A stretch of 64,000 nucleotides of DNA from Schistosoma haematobium (Eukaryota > Platyhelminthes > Trematoda > Strigeidida > Schistosomatidae): contig NC_067195.1 in NCBI RefSeq assembly GCF_000699445.3, positions 57,082,465-57,146,464 of the forward strand, given 5' to 3'. Shown piece after piece: positions 10,330 through 22,397 of the stretch. The position numbers were made by a program, and so were the translations under genes. The notes under the pieces were generated by a model. It was not told the origin of the DNA, did not search any database, and saw only the letters and a list, made by a program, of their open reading frames with translations. Position 1 is the first letter of the stretch, and each line of letters opens with the position of its first letter.

Positions 10330-11680
10330 ACTCTAGTGATTATACTTGATTTTATCCTCATTCGGAACCTTGTTTATTCTGTCAAAGTCAATTATACGGA
10401 TTAAGTATGATGATGAAAATCTCCGTTTTGTCGAATAAGATCCAACAAGATTTTCTGATCCATGCTGAAAATCAAATCTACCCCCGCAAATTCGTACGTA
10501 GTTCATGTTTAATTTTTTAAAACTAGTGTCTCATGTTGATATCACCAGTTAAATAACAGTTAAAACTCCTTTACTTTACATCTACTTATCTCATCTTTTT
10601 TCAAGTATTATAACTACTGAATGCCGGTGTTTCTATGGAGATATCCAAAGGTGAACTCATTAGCCTATCCAACCTTCACAGCCCAGATATACCAAGCTTC
10701 ATAGACACTTAATGGAATTACTAGATTCTAGGTGTTATACGCTCCATCATTTTACAATCAGACTAGCCCCCTCAAGACACTGAAGATGGTTCATACTGGA
10801 TGAATTTACTTTGGCTTTCACTGTACAGTGATCGTTTTTGTTAGTCATAGTAATCAATTCTTTCTATCTATCGGTTTTCTAAGATTGTTAAAATTGTTGC
10901 TTTCAATCCTCTGTATTTCTCGTTAATTTTCCCTTAGCGTAATGTGTCTGATGTTTGATAATATATATCAGATTGAGACATTCTAGATAAAGTAGATGTA
11001 TATAAGTCTTTCACACTTAGTAATAACTTCAAAAATTACATTTAGTAACTTGTAGTGGAAGAATGGTTACAGTTACCAAAATCCATTATGATATGAAGAT
11101 TTTATGTGTTGTTGAATTTCCTGTCTAATGAGAATCCTTTTGAAATAGTGCTTTATGTATGTTTTATTCGAAATTTTTGAAATGATTTCAAGTTCAAAGT
11201 TGTTATAAAGGATTTTTTGCCTTATTATAAACATATTCCCTGAAGTTCGACATTTAAGTCATTCTAGCTTTTTAAGAGATATATACAATTTCATCCATAA
11301 AGTCTTATGATGTATACACATTGAAGTCGATAGATTCGAACCTAGAAGCTTCAGTGTTACGGGTTAGAACATTGGTAATGATTTAATCTTGCAACTATTA
11401 ATCTGGAAATATTACTATTTACTTATAAAAATGAAAGATAATCGCGAATTATGACAATGTAGTATCACTCGAATAAACTTATGTTGGGTCCTATCTTAAC
11501 CATTTATCAGTGAGCACTGGCTAACATATATGGTATGAAATCATGGATATATAATTTTCATATTATATATGTTATTAAATCAAATAATTTAATCGACATT
11601 CACTTGTTTTCATTATTTCATATTTCCTTCAATCATCTTTGAATTATCACTATCAAGTTCTTTCTTTGTTACTTCAAAGA
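10330..11680. other. AT-rich region, nothing identified
   Basis: No open frame with recognisable motifs, no RNA gene and no clear match to the element families in this window. A slightly less AT-rich stretch at about 10640-10830 has no recognised content. Confidence 0.4.
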
Positions 11681-11683
11681 TCA

Positions 11684-12370
11684 ATTTACGGCAGCGAAAC
11701 ATGGCCATTAAGAGTAGAAGACACTCGTAAGCTACTAGTATTTGACCACAGATACCTTTAAAATATTGCTGGCGTCTGCTAGGATCACCGGGTAAGTAAT
11801 AGTGAGGTTAGACGCAGGGTATTAGGGAATGATGGTAAATCAGTTGATGGGGTTGTGAATCTTCATCGACTGAGATGGTTGGGCCACGTGTTACGTATGC
11901 CCGAACACCGATTACCACGACGTGTAATGCTAACCGGTGTTGGAGATGGTTGGAAGAAAGTTAGGGGCGGCCAAACCAAAACGTGGCATCAGTGCTTGAT
12001 GTCACTAACTTCTAGTCTGAGCCATGTTGGTAGATGCAGACTACTTGGTGTGGGTCCGCGTGACTATCGTAACCACTAGTTGGAGACTCTTGGTGACATG
12101 GCTCAGAATCGATCACAATGGCGTCGGTGTATTCACTCTCTGTCTTCCCCTAAACTATGAGATCAAAATCGCTTCATATCTTTCTTTCTACGAACTAATT
12201 CTTTCTTCCTGTACTATATCCTTATTGCAATCTTTTATATATTACCACCTATAAATTAACTACTTTTATGAATCCGGTGTCGATCTTAATGTGTTAATGT
12301 GATATGGCAACTTGGACCGATGGACATATGTGCCTGGTCCTACGTTGTAGCTGACTGATTGACTCAAAGA
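11684..12370 (+). pseudogene. RTE-B 3' fragment carrying two nonsense codons
   Basis: The copy begins abruptly at TTTACGGCAGCGAAACATGG, inside the post-RT region. It reads ETWPLRVEDTRKLLVFDHRY-like sequence, a TAA, NIAGVC, a [22 protein letters not shown] and then 74 codons (11855-12079) that translate identically to the minus-strand frame 14224-14000. The non-coding tail runs to about 12370. It is a 5'-truncated copy of the same RTE-B variant that lies inverted 1.5 kb away. Confidence 0.85.
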
Positions 12371-12995
12371 TTAGGATTTTACTTTGATACTTCATGTTAA
12401 ACAATTCAAATGTTTCCTACTGATTTTGCATATATACTTACTTAAGTCTTGGTTAAACGAAAAACAATCCGAAAAAGTAGTAATAAGATGAGGTAAGAAA
12501 GCTTTTTAATCATTCGATTCTCTTAGGTGGACAATGATTCAATCAATTTATTAATAATATTACATTATACAACAACAACAAAAATACAAACTTGGATAAT
12601 CATTTACATGTCAAAATTAATGAATAATCTGACATTCATTTCCATTTCATAAATGTTGATGATGAATACAAATTAGATAAATTATTATTTACTTTTTGTC
12701 AATAAAGTTAATGTTTTTGTCTTGTTTAGTGAGTAATGTATGTATGTATGATTATTCAATTTTACCCCATCATATCACGTTGACGTTTAAGTTGACTAAC
12801 TAAATAATACAATAGAAATAAATAGAACATTACAGTAACCATTATAGTTAATGAAGAGAATTATTAGGAAAATAAAAACAAACAAAACAATATTTCGAAT
12901 GAAATATGATAAATGTTCATTTCTATATTGTCTTAAATTTTTTTTATAGATTGTTATGTAAACATTACAAATACAGAGAAGTTACTACTATTTTA
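12371..12995. other. AT-rich spacer, no feature seen
   Basis: Low-complexity AT-rich DNA between two element clusters; no coding or RNA signal. Confidence 0.5.
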
Positions 12996-12999
12996 TTTT

Positions 13000-13465
13000 A
13001 TTTTTAACACATAGATATTCGTACAATGAGGCACCAAATACATGTGCGCCACACAAATCTCATTCGATATGTGTGAGGGCTGCGATACTGCCCGGGTGCC
13101 CAAACAGAAGCAGGTGGTTTTCTTAGGGAGTCACACTCGGAGCCTTCGACCTAGAGGTCTGGTCTACAAGGCAGTGGGTCAACGTAAGAAGATACAGTCC
13201 CATAATAGCCGGTGACCAACAATAGGTTCATACGCCATTTGTTCCCGCAGGATCCTGGAGCCCATGTGCACTATTGGTTTGGAATCCGGTTAAAGCGACG
13301 GACATTCGCTTTTCGTCCTCTCGTTTTCGTAAACAACACCCCCACCACGAGAAGGCAGTGAGTAGGACTTCCATGGCAGAGGCTATATACGCGTTGCCAA
13401 GTGAGAGCATTTCGAGAGGGAGTGCGGACTCTCCCCACTCGGCCGTACCAGGGCATTTGGGGGCA
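13000..13465 (-). mobile_element. ORF-less RTE-A derivative (5' UTR joined straight to 3' UTR)
   Basis: On the minus strand it starts at GCCCTGGTACGGCCGAG (near 13460), as does full-length RTE-A. It follows the 5' UTR to GGGCACCCGGGCAGTATC and CACACATATCGAATG. It then passes directly into the 3' UTR tail TGTGTGGCGCACATG, GGTGCCTCATTGTACGAAT and an A-rich end near 13000. About 3.2 kb including the whole coding region of the full-length copy is missing at the join. A second element with the same join lies at 47455-48535, so this is a repeated non-autonomous form rather than one chance deletion. Confidence 0.8.
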
Positions 13466-13483
13466 AAGTGATGCACGAGCGCG

Positions 13484-13530
13484 ATTTGGAAGTGCCGGGT
13501 TTCGAACCCGGGTCCCCTCGCATGCAAATA
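13484..13530 (-). other. tRNA-like T-arm next to the RTE-A derivative
   Basis: The minus strand contains GACCCGGGTTCGAAACCCGG: a perfect 5-bp stem around a 7-base loop TTCGAAA, which also fits the RNA polymerase III B box. It lies just upstream of the RTE-A derivative's 5' end. No convincing A box or acceptor stem was found, so it is not called a tRNA gene. Confidence 0.45.
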
Positions 13531-13709
13531 AATAAGTAGACACAATAACTTGATTCATCAAAGACAAAGTAATTAAAATGTCTTGGTTGTCATAGAATTT
13601 TTAAAATAAGTTTTATTTTAGCAAATGCCATAAAAGTAGTATGTGGTGTTTTTAAAAAAAATATTCCGATAAAATGGAACAAGAATCTTCTAGAGTTTCT
13701 AATGTTACT

Positions 13710-16700
13710 TCGAGAAGTCAGTCAGCTACAACGTAGGACCAGGCACATATGTACATCGGTCCAGGTTGCCATACCGCATCAGCACAACAAGATGAACACC
13801 GGATTCATAGCAGTGGTTAGGTCAAAGGTGGTAGTATATAAGAGAAAGATTGCATATAGAGATATAATACAAGAAGAAAGAATAGGTTCGTACAAAGAAA
13901 GATATGAAGCGATTTTAATCTCTTAGTTTAAGGGAAGACAGAGGGTGAATACACCGACGCCATTGTGATCGATTCTGAGCCATGTCACACAGTCTCCAAC
14001 TAGTGGTTACGATAGTCACGCGGACCCACACCAAGTAGTCTGCATCTACCAACATGGCTCAGACTAGAAGTTAGTGACATCAAGCACTGATGCCACGTTT
14101 TGGTTTGGCCGCCCCTAACTTTCTTCCAACCATCTCCAACACCGGTTAGCATTACACGTCGTGGTAATCGGTGTTCGGGCATACGTAACACGTGGCCCAA
14201 CCATCTCAGTCGATGAAGATTCACAACCCCATCAACTGATTTACCATCATTCCCTAATACCCTGCGTCTAACCTCACTATTACTTACCCGGTGATCCTAG
14301 CAGACGCCAGCAATATTTTAAAGGTATCTGTGGTCAAATACTAGTAGCTTACGAGTGTCTTCTACTCTTAATGGCCATGTTTCGCTGCCGTAAAGTAAAA
14401 CAGAACGGACTGCCGCGCAATATACCCGTCCTTTTATTGATAGACGGATATCTCGCCTTCACCATAGGTGACGCAAGTTGGCAAAAGCCAAGCGAGCTTT
14501 TCGAATCCGTGCTGAGTTTTCGTCAGACACCAACCCATTAGGGCTGATCAGACTTCCGAGATAAGTGAAGTTGCCAACGCGTTCGACCAATTCACTCCCT
14601 ATCCTTAGTTCAGGTGTTGACTCAGACCAGTCCTGAAGCAACAACTTGCATTTAGAGGGAGAGAAGTGCATTCCAAACACTCTGACATTGTTGCTTAGTG
14701 CTAACAAAAGACTCTGCATTTTGTCAGCGTCTTCACCAAACAGGACTATATCATCTGAGAATTCTAAGTCGATAAGTGGACCTCCTGGATGGAGATCAAT
14801 ACCCGAGAACTCAGTCGACGAGAAAGTTATTTCGATCAGTAGATCTATGATGAAGTTAAACAAAAATGGGGAAAGTGGACAGGCTTGACGGACACCACTT
14901 GAGGTTGCAAAAGCAGATGACAGTTCGCCATAAGCTCTAACTCGACTAGTAGTGTTCGAGTAAAGAGCCTTCACAATATTTATGTACTTCTGAGGTATGC
15001 CTTTCAATGACAGACACTGCCACAGAATCTCGCGGTCTACCGAGTCAAATGCTGCTTTTAAGTCGAGAAAGACCACCATTGTCTGACGCCGATAAGTATG
15101 CCTGTGTTCTAGAACCTGACGAATGGTGAATATGTGGTTGATGCAGCCACGACCAGGTCTGAAGCCATCTTGACACTCTCGTGTTTGCAGTTCACGAGTC
15201 TTAGGCGTCTGATAATTCTCGAAGCTAGTATTTTAGATATTATATTAGTTAAACTAATCCCTCTGTGGTTGTCACAGGATGATTTTGACCCTTTCTTATA
15301 TATTGGGACGATAAGTGATTGTGACCAGTTAGATGGGATAACGTCTAACTCCCAGATGCTAGCTAAAATATTAGTCAACCTAATCGCTACAATTGGACCA
15401 CCATCCTTAAAGACCTCTGGAGCCAATCCATCTGGACCAGCTGCCCTTTCTCGCTTCAGATTAACTATAGCCTTTTGAACTTCAGCAAGAGTTGGGGGAC
15501 TTACTTCAATGTTCTATTCACACTGTCTGGGAATGGAGGGTAGTTGTAGAGTAGCTGAAGGCCAGTTGAACTGTTCTCTGAAATGTTTCGCCCATCGTTC
15601 TAAACGTCTGGACTGGGAGCAGATGAGAGTATCGTCTTTTTCCGATATAATCTCACTTACACTTGACTTATTAATTTCAGTTTCTTTTATTAGTCTGTAA
15701 AGCTGTCTTGTGTTCCCTATAGTTGCCGCCTTTTCCATCTATTTTGCTTTCATTGCCCACCACTGCTCACGGTCGTTCCTTAGACTTTTGCTTAACCTAG
15801 ATCTGATTTCTTTATGCTCTTCATCGTGTTCAGAGCCTGATGGGATGAGTTTGCGAGAATCCATCAGTGCAATAGACCTTGAGGAAATCCATTGGTTCTT
15901 TGTAACCCTGTGGTTTAAATCACTGATAGATGTCACGGCTGTTTCCACAACTGTTTGTATGGCTTTCCAAGCAACAACTGGGTCAACCTCGTTTTCAGAA
16001 CTACCTAATCGTGACCTCAGTTGTTCCTGGAACCTACTTTTGGTTTCCTCGCTACTCAGTTCGGTTCTAATGGGTCTTTTTACTGTGGCTTTTTTGCGTC
16101 CAGTGAGGCGCAAGCAGATGCGTGCCCGTATTAGGGCGTGGTCGGAGTCCAAGCAGGTACTCCAGAATGAGCGACAATCTTCTACCGACCCTCTCCAACG
16201 GTGACTGATGGCAATATAATCTATTTGAGTCCATCGTTGGTTTGGTGTAGGGGGTCGCCATGTTAGACGATGTCTCTTTTTATGCTTAAAATTTGTGTTT
16301 GCTAAAAATAAGCGATTGTCTGAGCACAGTTGCAGCAGACGGTCACCATTATCTGTTCGCTGTGCCGGAATACTAAAATATCCACCTAAATGCCTTTCTG
16401 TTTGGCTTAAACTACCTATCTGAGCATTAAAGTCACCCCCTATGAGTACTATGTCTGAGCGTTTAGCTTTCTGAAGAAGTTCATATAGCCGAACAGCACA
16501 TAGACGACTGTTGACGGGAATCCACTGTAACAGTGCTTGTTCCGCCCTCATGCTTAGTGCTATGCCTACACCTGCCAGTCCACGAGAACTGGCCATCGGG
16601 TCACCAGATACACGGAGGGTGTATCTCGTTGGCTCTCCGTTTTGCCGAGGTGAGGTCAAGTGAATGACCACACTGGAATCCTGTATGCGTGTTTCGGAGA

Positions 16701-17520
16701 CACAGCATACATCAATGGAAAGAGACTCTAGGGTTTTAGCCAAGGAAGCCTGCTGACCGATTTGACATAGGGTGCGTACGTTGAAGGCTCCAATGTGTAG
16801 TTTGGAGCGAGGTTTCAGTAGACCTGGGACAATGTTTTGAGCACTAGAATCGTTGGCTATGGTGACACTTGAGGAGGAAGCCGAAAAAGAAAGTTTAGAG
16901 TGGAAAGTCGATGTAGGAGGAATAATAGGAATTGAAGAGGAAGGTTGATTATGAATACAGTGGTCTTAAGTGTTGTTAGAGGTATGAGGGCGGTTATCGC
17001 TTCCCGGTTGCCCACACCGTGGAAGGGTTCTTCTGGAGGTACCTGAAAAGGAAACTGGATTAGAGGTGGTCTTAGTGACCTGGGTGCGTGATCGCAGTGC
17101 ACAAGGGACAACTGCTTGAGGCCGGTCGCGCACGGCCTTTTCGTGGGAGGTTTTTGACGTGTTAGCTCCGTTCTTCAAAGGGCCTTACCGCCGGAGACGG
17201 AAATCCGTGAGGTAAGGTGAGGTGTGCATTTTTAGGGTCGACCTTTGCTAACCCCACCCCTCCTTGTGGGAAGGCAGCATCGCTGTCATGCTGTTTGTCT
17301 GAAGGAAACGCCTTACTGCTGTCACACCTCTGTACAGTCAGCAGTACGACTTCGCCTTCGGACCTTGGGTTTGTTGCTTTTAGTCTTACCGTTCTTCAAC
17401 CGACCTGTCTGACATGGTAGGACCTTGAGGAACGGTTGTTCCAGCCAGTATAGCTCGGTTGCTTAATCACGATAGGCAAGCCTGACCACCACGTCAAGGT
17501 AGCAACAACGGTCGGGACTT
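13710..17520 (-). pseudogene. RTE-B non-LTR retrotransposon, nearly full length, inactivated
   Basis: Minus strand, from a GC-richer 5' UTR (about 17520-16850) to the 3' tail at 13720-13800. The endonuclease begins GAFNVRT (near 16780), then [18 protein letters not shown] (near 16430) and SDHALI (near 16130): the AP-endonuclease-type motifs. A TAG at 15739-15741 interrupts the linker. The RT region (15426-14459) shows VPIYKKGSKSSCDNHRGISL, then a frameshift, motif A FLDLKAAFDSVDR, motif B GVRQACP (normally GVRQGCP) and motif C FSDD (normally Y/FADD). The C-terminal part has a further TAA and TAG and then the intact last 74 codons (14224-14000). Such proteins nick target DNA and copy element RNA in place; this copy cannot encode one protein. 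The shared EN-RT order with RTE-A shows they are sister families. Confidence 0.9.
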
Positions 17521-17596
17521 CGAAAATGAATTCATTTTAATTGATCGGAATTAAGTTTAATATATATGTCTTTTTAAGTTATTATTTATGAACCGA

Positions 17597-17722
17597 ATCT
17601 CGCAGGGCGGTATTATGGATGTGTACTGCTGAAGAGTCCCATACTAGAACGAAACGGCCGTCCAATGCTTCCAGTGTTTTTATAGTGATCTAGCTTCAAT
17701 CAACTCATAAATTCAACTATTA
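17597..17722 (+). mobile_element. tRNA-derived SINE, 5'-truncated, with hammerhead motif
   Basis: It starts inside the B-box region (CCGAATCTCGC) and runs through the hammerhead-like block to the family end AGCTTCAATCAACTCATAAA. Other copies: 20995-21385, 31030-31215, 32050-32430. It abuts the 5' end of the RTE-B copy. Confidence 0.75.
17622..17672 (+). ncRNA. Hammerhead ribozyme motif, best-preserved core in the window
   Basis: Core order is CTGAAGA (17629-17635), stem II GTCC..GAAC around a short loop, GAAA (17651-17654), a tiny stem III ACGGCCGT, then the GTC cleavage triplet (17660-17662). The flanks TGTACTG and CAATGC can pair as stem I with one mismatch and a wobble. CUGANGA and GAAA are both intact; stem II has one mismatch. 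Known family: active hammerheads in schistosome SINE-like satellite repeats. Activity of this copy is not shown. Confidence 0.65.
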
Positions 17723-20470
17723 TTTAAGCACCTACCAACTAAGGTTCACATTGATCGTTTATATTCAAGAAGTGTATATACTTTGCATCTCATTTTATTG
17801 CTATTTGGATAAAAAAAAGTATTTCAAGATCGAAATTAGAATAACAATAAATGACATGACCTCATAAATGTTTTATTTTAATAACTCTTAAAGTGTCTAT
17901 TCTAAATACGTACCTGTATAACTAAAGATGTGATTTTTTCAGTCAAAAACTAAACCGAGTTTATGATGTAATGGTTCTCTTTATTTCGGGTTAGCGATGG
18001 ATCTCAGAATACGCTACAAGAGTTTTTAGTTTTTTCAAAGTAAAATTTAATACATAAGTATAATGATGTATTTCTATGAAACACAAGTTAACTTTGGGGT
18101 ACGTAAAAATATGGTTTCTAGTTGACCTTAGGTGACCGACAGCTCATAAGTCTGAACATGGGCTTTTAATTTAGTTTGCTTTTGTTTTATTTGGCAGACA
18201 GAAATTAATGTTTCATGGTCTAAATGTTTTGGTTTTCTTTCTTTTTTTCATCAAAAAACAGCCCGTTTAAACATGTATATTTAGAGTTATGGTCGATTTA
18301 CTGGTAAAACATGATTAATTTATTTCATGATTAAACATGATTTTGTGGAAGGAAGTAATTCTCAACTTATTCAACACTCTTTATTCACTTTCTAGAAATG
18401 TTCAAAAATAATCATACGTAATCCTAAAACTATCTGAACAGTTTAGTTTTGAATATTTGAGTAATCACAATATGAATTTCTGTAATGATCTTTATTAATA
18501 TCACCGTGCTCTGAACTGTTAATAGTTTCTACAATATATGACTGAGAGATAGATATCTATGAATTGTTGTGGAAATAAACTGAACTTCAACAAACTATTA
18601 GGATATATGTACATCAAGTTACAGTTGTCGAAATAAATAATTTGATACCTTATTTTCATAATGGCTATATTCATGAATTACTTTTTGATTCCTTAAGTCT
18701 GATAGATGAATTTAGATGTTAAGCTCTGAAGTGTTGTAAACTAAAGCCAGAAATTCTACAGTAAGAGATTTCTTGTGGATTTTTTATGCAGCTTCCTAAT
18801 TTACTTAAGTGTTTGGCGAAGATGTCTGTATAATATAAATATAATCTTTTTTTACAAACTAACAAAGGGAGGACTTTAAGAAACGAAGTACGGACAGTCT
18901 TTTTGATCGTATTTGGAGGCTCCTCAAAGTTGTGCACCAACGATCTTGCAGGATTGAGTCCATGCTGAGAAGCGTTTTATATAACAAACTAGAGTTGCAC
19001 CTGTCGCTCACTGAGTACCGTGCCTATTGCGAAGCTGGAATGTCGAGGACTTACTCTCGTGTAAGTAGTATATATGAATTACTGAGAAGTTACGAATAAA
19101 AGCGAAATGTCTGTCCAGTACTTCCCAGCTTTCTAGACTCTGAAATTACTGTCAGTTCTTGATGAAAACTTCTTACAATAAGTGATCTAATTGTTATGAT
19201 ATATTTTTACGTGCATAAATGGTACATACTCGTATGACTGTAATGTTTAAAAAATATTCAAGTATATATATATACAAGTAAAACAACACCAAGTGAATTT
19301 AAAATATCCATGTTTTCTAAAATGCTTTACGTTTGTCATCAACACTTACTTTGGCTCCATACGTCAGAATCACTTCCTATATTTAAAAAAATAAGAAAAA
19401 GATAGTAAAAAATGTTATCAAACCGTTTTATTTATTATAGCGTATCATTATTAAAGTGGAATAAAGTAAAACTAATAGCATTTATAACAAGTAGGGATGA
19501 TTTCACAAATAACATGTTTATTGGAGTTCTTTCAAGGTTTTCACTGGAAGGTTGTTGAAAACAGTTTCCATTCGATTTATAATGGCACTTCGGCATAATG
19601 TTTCACTTCAGTTTAGCAAATTACATTAATATTTGTTTGTAATTTACTGTATATTATTTAAAAAATCATTACTTAACTATCTAAACATTTAAAAAGTAAT
19701 TACGAACTATGAGATTTTAGTATTTTGATCTGTATGCAATTGATGCACTTTAAAGCTGTGGTAAAACTTGGTTAAAGTACAATCAAACTACACGTATTTA
19801 CGTTATATCTTCAGTAAGAACAATTTCGTGTGTTTTTGCTCGTATGATCGAACCGTTAATTGAGGACCAGCAGTATTGTCTAGTCAGATTTTCAATTTAT
19901 TCTCTCTATGCCTTTGGGACCGATAACTCTCTGTTTAAAGAATTGTTCAGTTATCGATGAACAATGACAGAAACCTTAACACCTATTGATCGTTGACCTA
20001 TTTTCTACTCATTGTCCAGTTAGAAGATAAAGGTAGAAAGCATATAAAATCTCTATTGTGTGTGCACTCGTTCCGTTACATGAATCAACTCATACAATAA
20101 CATCGGGTAACTTATTAACCAAACACCAAAACAAACATAAAATTACAATGTGCGTATAGCTACACCATATATGAAAGAAAAATTAGGTGATAAGTCCGTC
20201 ATTAATGAACAGTGACTTGAGAGAAGTAGAACATATGACAATAGTTTATGCTCCTAACGGAAGATGTATATAAGAGTACAATAACAAAACTAAAAACATA
20301 AATGCTATTCCTTGTAAGATAATTCTGCATGTTACACCTTATTCCGCATTTATTCCTTAATAGAATTCTGTATTAACAATAGTTGTTTGTAGTCAATACA
20401 TTATTCGTGGTACATTTAGACAGTAATTCAAATTTACAAACGAAAGACAAATTAAATGTTTTATCAGTTT
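17723..20470. other. AT-rich gene-poor region
   Basis: No recognised coding block, RNA gene or element. A locally GC-richer stretch at about 18890-19070 has no identifiable product; the 73-codon minus-strand frame at 18719-18940 shows no known motif. Confidence 0.45.
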
Positions 20471-20471
20471 A

Positions 20472-20473
<2 letters not shown>

Positions 20474-20517
<44 letters not shown>
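20474..20517. repeat. (AT)n microsatellite
   Basis: About 21 uninterrupted AT units. Confidence 0.95.
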
Positions 20518-20522
<5 letters not shown>

Positions 20523-20628
20523 ATGTTTTTGGAAATCTTCAAACTAATATTAACCCGTATATAGGTATCATTATCGAGGCTTGAATTGATGATTTCAAAT
20601 AAGTTGAGCATTGGATAGATTGTTAAGA

Positions 20629-20822
20629 ATAAAAATAATATATTTGTAATATCCCAATGAATAAAAAAAACAGCAACGCGTTGTTCTTTTATACTATTTA
20701 AACTTGGATTAATTTTGATTTGGTTATTTATTCTCTGAAGAAGTGGCTTACACTGAGTTACGAAACGTTAGGAAAATTAATTTTCCTACTCGTTGGGATA
20801 TCACATATATATTATTTTTATT
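20629..20822. mobile_element. MITE-like element with ~35-bp terminal inverted repeats
   Basis: The left end ATAAAAATAATATATTTGTA then ATATCCCAATGAATAAA is mirrored at the right end, whose reverse complement reads ATAAAAATAATATATATGTG then ATATCCCAACGAGTAGG. The interior (about 120 bp) has CTGAAGAAGTGGCTTACACT and ACGAAACGTTAGGAAAATTA, with no coding potential. Size and structure fit a non-autonomous DNA element; no transposase or clear target duplication was seen. Confidence 0.5.
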
Positions 20823-20994
20823 TATAAGCTGTATATATATCCTCATGACTTGAATGAATTCAAGTTTCTATGTTAAAGTTTTCTCATTTACCAAATGCAA
20901 CTTATTCTAACTCTCGAAACAATTTATGTTTTGTCTTGGAATCATTTTTATCAACTCACAAATCCAACTATTAAAAAATTACCATAATATTCAC

Positions 20995-21385
20995 AAAACC
21001 CCTCTCTCTGACCATAACCATCATATGCTCACTAGTGACGGTCTCCAGGAGATATTTCCTTGAGTTCTAGTGAGAAGCCGTGATCAGTGGAGTTCAACCT
21101 CGTCTGTTGTAAGATAGTAACTCACTGATGACAATGGTGGACGGTGGCGAAACTTCATGGATTATTGAAGTCAAATGTTAACACCGTTGGATACCGGCCG
21201 GTTCAGTGGTTTAGAGATTAAGCGTTCGCGCGTGAGACTGATAGGTCCTGAGTTTGAATCTCGTGAGGCGGGATTATAGATATGCACTGCTAAGGAGTCC
21301 CATACTAGAACGAAACAACCATCCAGTACTTTCAGGTTTTCTATGATGGTCTAACTTTAATTGACTCATGAATACAACTATTAAA
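20995..21385 (+). mobile_element. Hammerhead-type tRNA-derived SINE, long form (~390 bp)
   Basis: A leader of about 190 bp (CTCACTAGTGACGGTCTCCA; GGTGGACGGTGGCGAAACTT) precedes a tRNA-like block with A box (GGTTCAGTGGTTTAGAGATT, 21200-21219) and B box (GAGTTTGAATCTC, 21250-21262). The hammerhead-like block follows at 21283-21330 and the family tail TTGACTCATGAATACAAC ends it. The whole order is repeated, inverted, at 32050-32430, which fixes the extent. Polymerase III would transcribe such an element; its mobility would depend on LINE proteins. Confidence 0.8.
21283..21332 (+). ncRNA. Degenerate hammerhead motif in SINE
   Basis: CTAAGGA replaces CTGANGA (G5 to A) and ATC replaces the GTC cleavage triplet; GAAA and the stem II strands remain. 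Expected to be inactive. Confidence 0.55.
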
Positions 21386-22397
21386 TTTTTATAAAAGTGT
21401 TTTTTTTAAAATTTAAATTAATGAAGTATCCAAAAACTGTGATATAATCGAAGTTAAATGTATAATTTAAAATAAATTTTAATATTTCACATTGTTCAAT
21501 GAAAGCTTTATTCAACAATTAATCTATTTTTCTTTATATATTACAAAATGATTTGTTATTGCACTTCAATGAATATTGTAAAGTGTTGGATATTATTCAG
21601 AGTTATAAACTGACTGTATAGGTTATAATATTCACTTAGATAGATAGATAGATATAGATGTAGACATAGATATAGATTTATTTCAAAACACCACTGCAAA
21701 GTGAAGTTTTCTTTCTTTTTTCTTCTTATCATTCATTTACTCACAGACTAAGTTTTTTTGTTTTTAGATTAGGTCGAATTTCTCATAAATAGATAATTTA
21801 CTTTGTGAATCTGATTATACTTATTGAAATCTACTTTAATTGGATTATAAAACAGAAAATAATAATAATAAGTATTTATTATTATTATTATAGACTCTAT
21901 TTATTTTTAGAAGTATACAGGTTGTTATGGTACTATTCTTAACAAATTTAAAGTTCTAACAAAAAACACATTGTAGATTGAACATGAAACAGAAGAAATC
22001 AAGATAGTTCATTATTATTACCTAAATGAATTTGTAATATATTTCATAAATGAATTAAGCTTTATAGATTATATAGAGGAAATCATTATTTTATATAAAT
22101 GCTGGCATTTTTTTTCTTCCTTAAAGAATGTTATCAATCTTTCATCGAGTTCTAACTATAACAACTGTAACATTGTGTATATAAGAGATTATAGTTATAT
22201 AATATACCCTTGTGGGCTAGGGTAATTTTACATTGGTTTTCAAAAGAACCAGATACCATTCGGACTTTCACGTGACAAACCAAACAGTACAGCTCAACCC
22301 CGTTTAACAGGAGAGCCAGACACCGAATAGGCTTTAACGCTACAATCTGAATCGTGCAGCTCAATCCTGTGGCGCAATCACACAGGTACCAATCACT

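Noticed and set aside
12540..12990. CRISPR-like or tandem repeat array
   Set aside because: Only AT-rich low complexity; no regular repeat unit, and the sequence is clearly animal.
14646..16204. Several plus-strand frames of 80-164 codons
   Set aside because: They are antisense shadows of the RTE-B reverse transcriptase and endonuclease, which have clear motifs on the minus strand.
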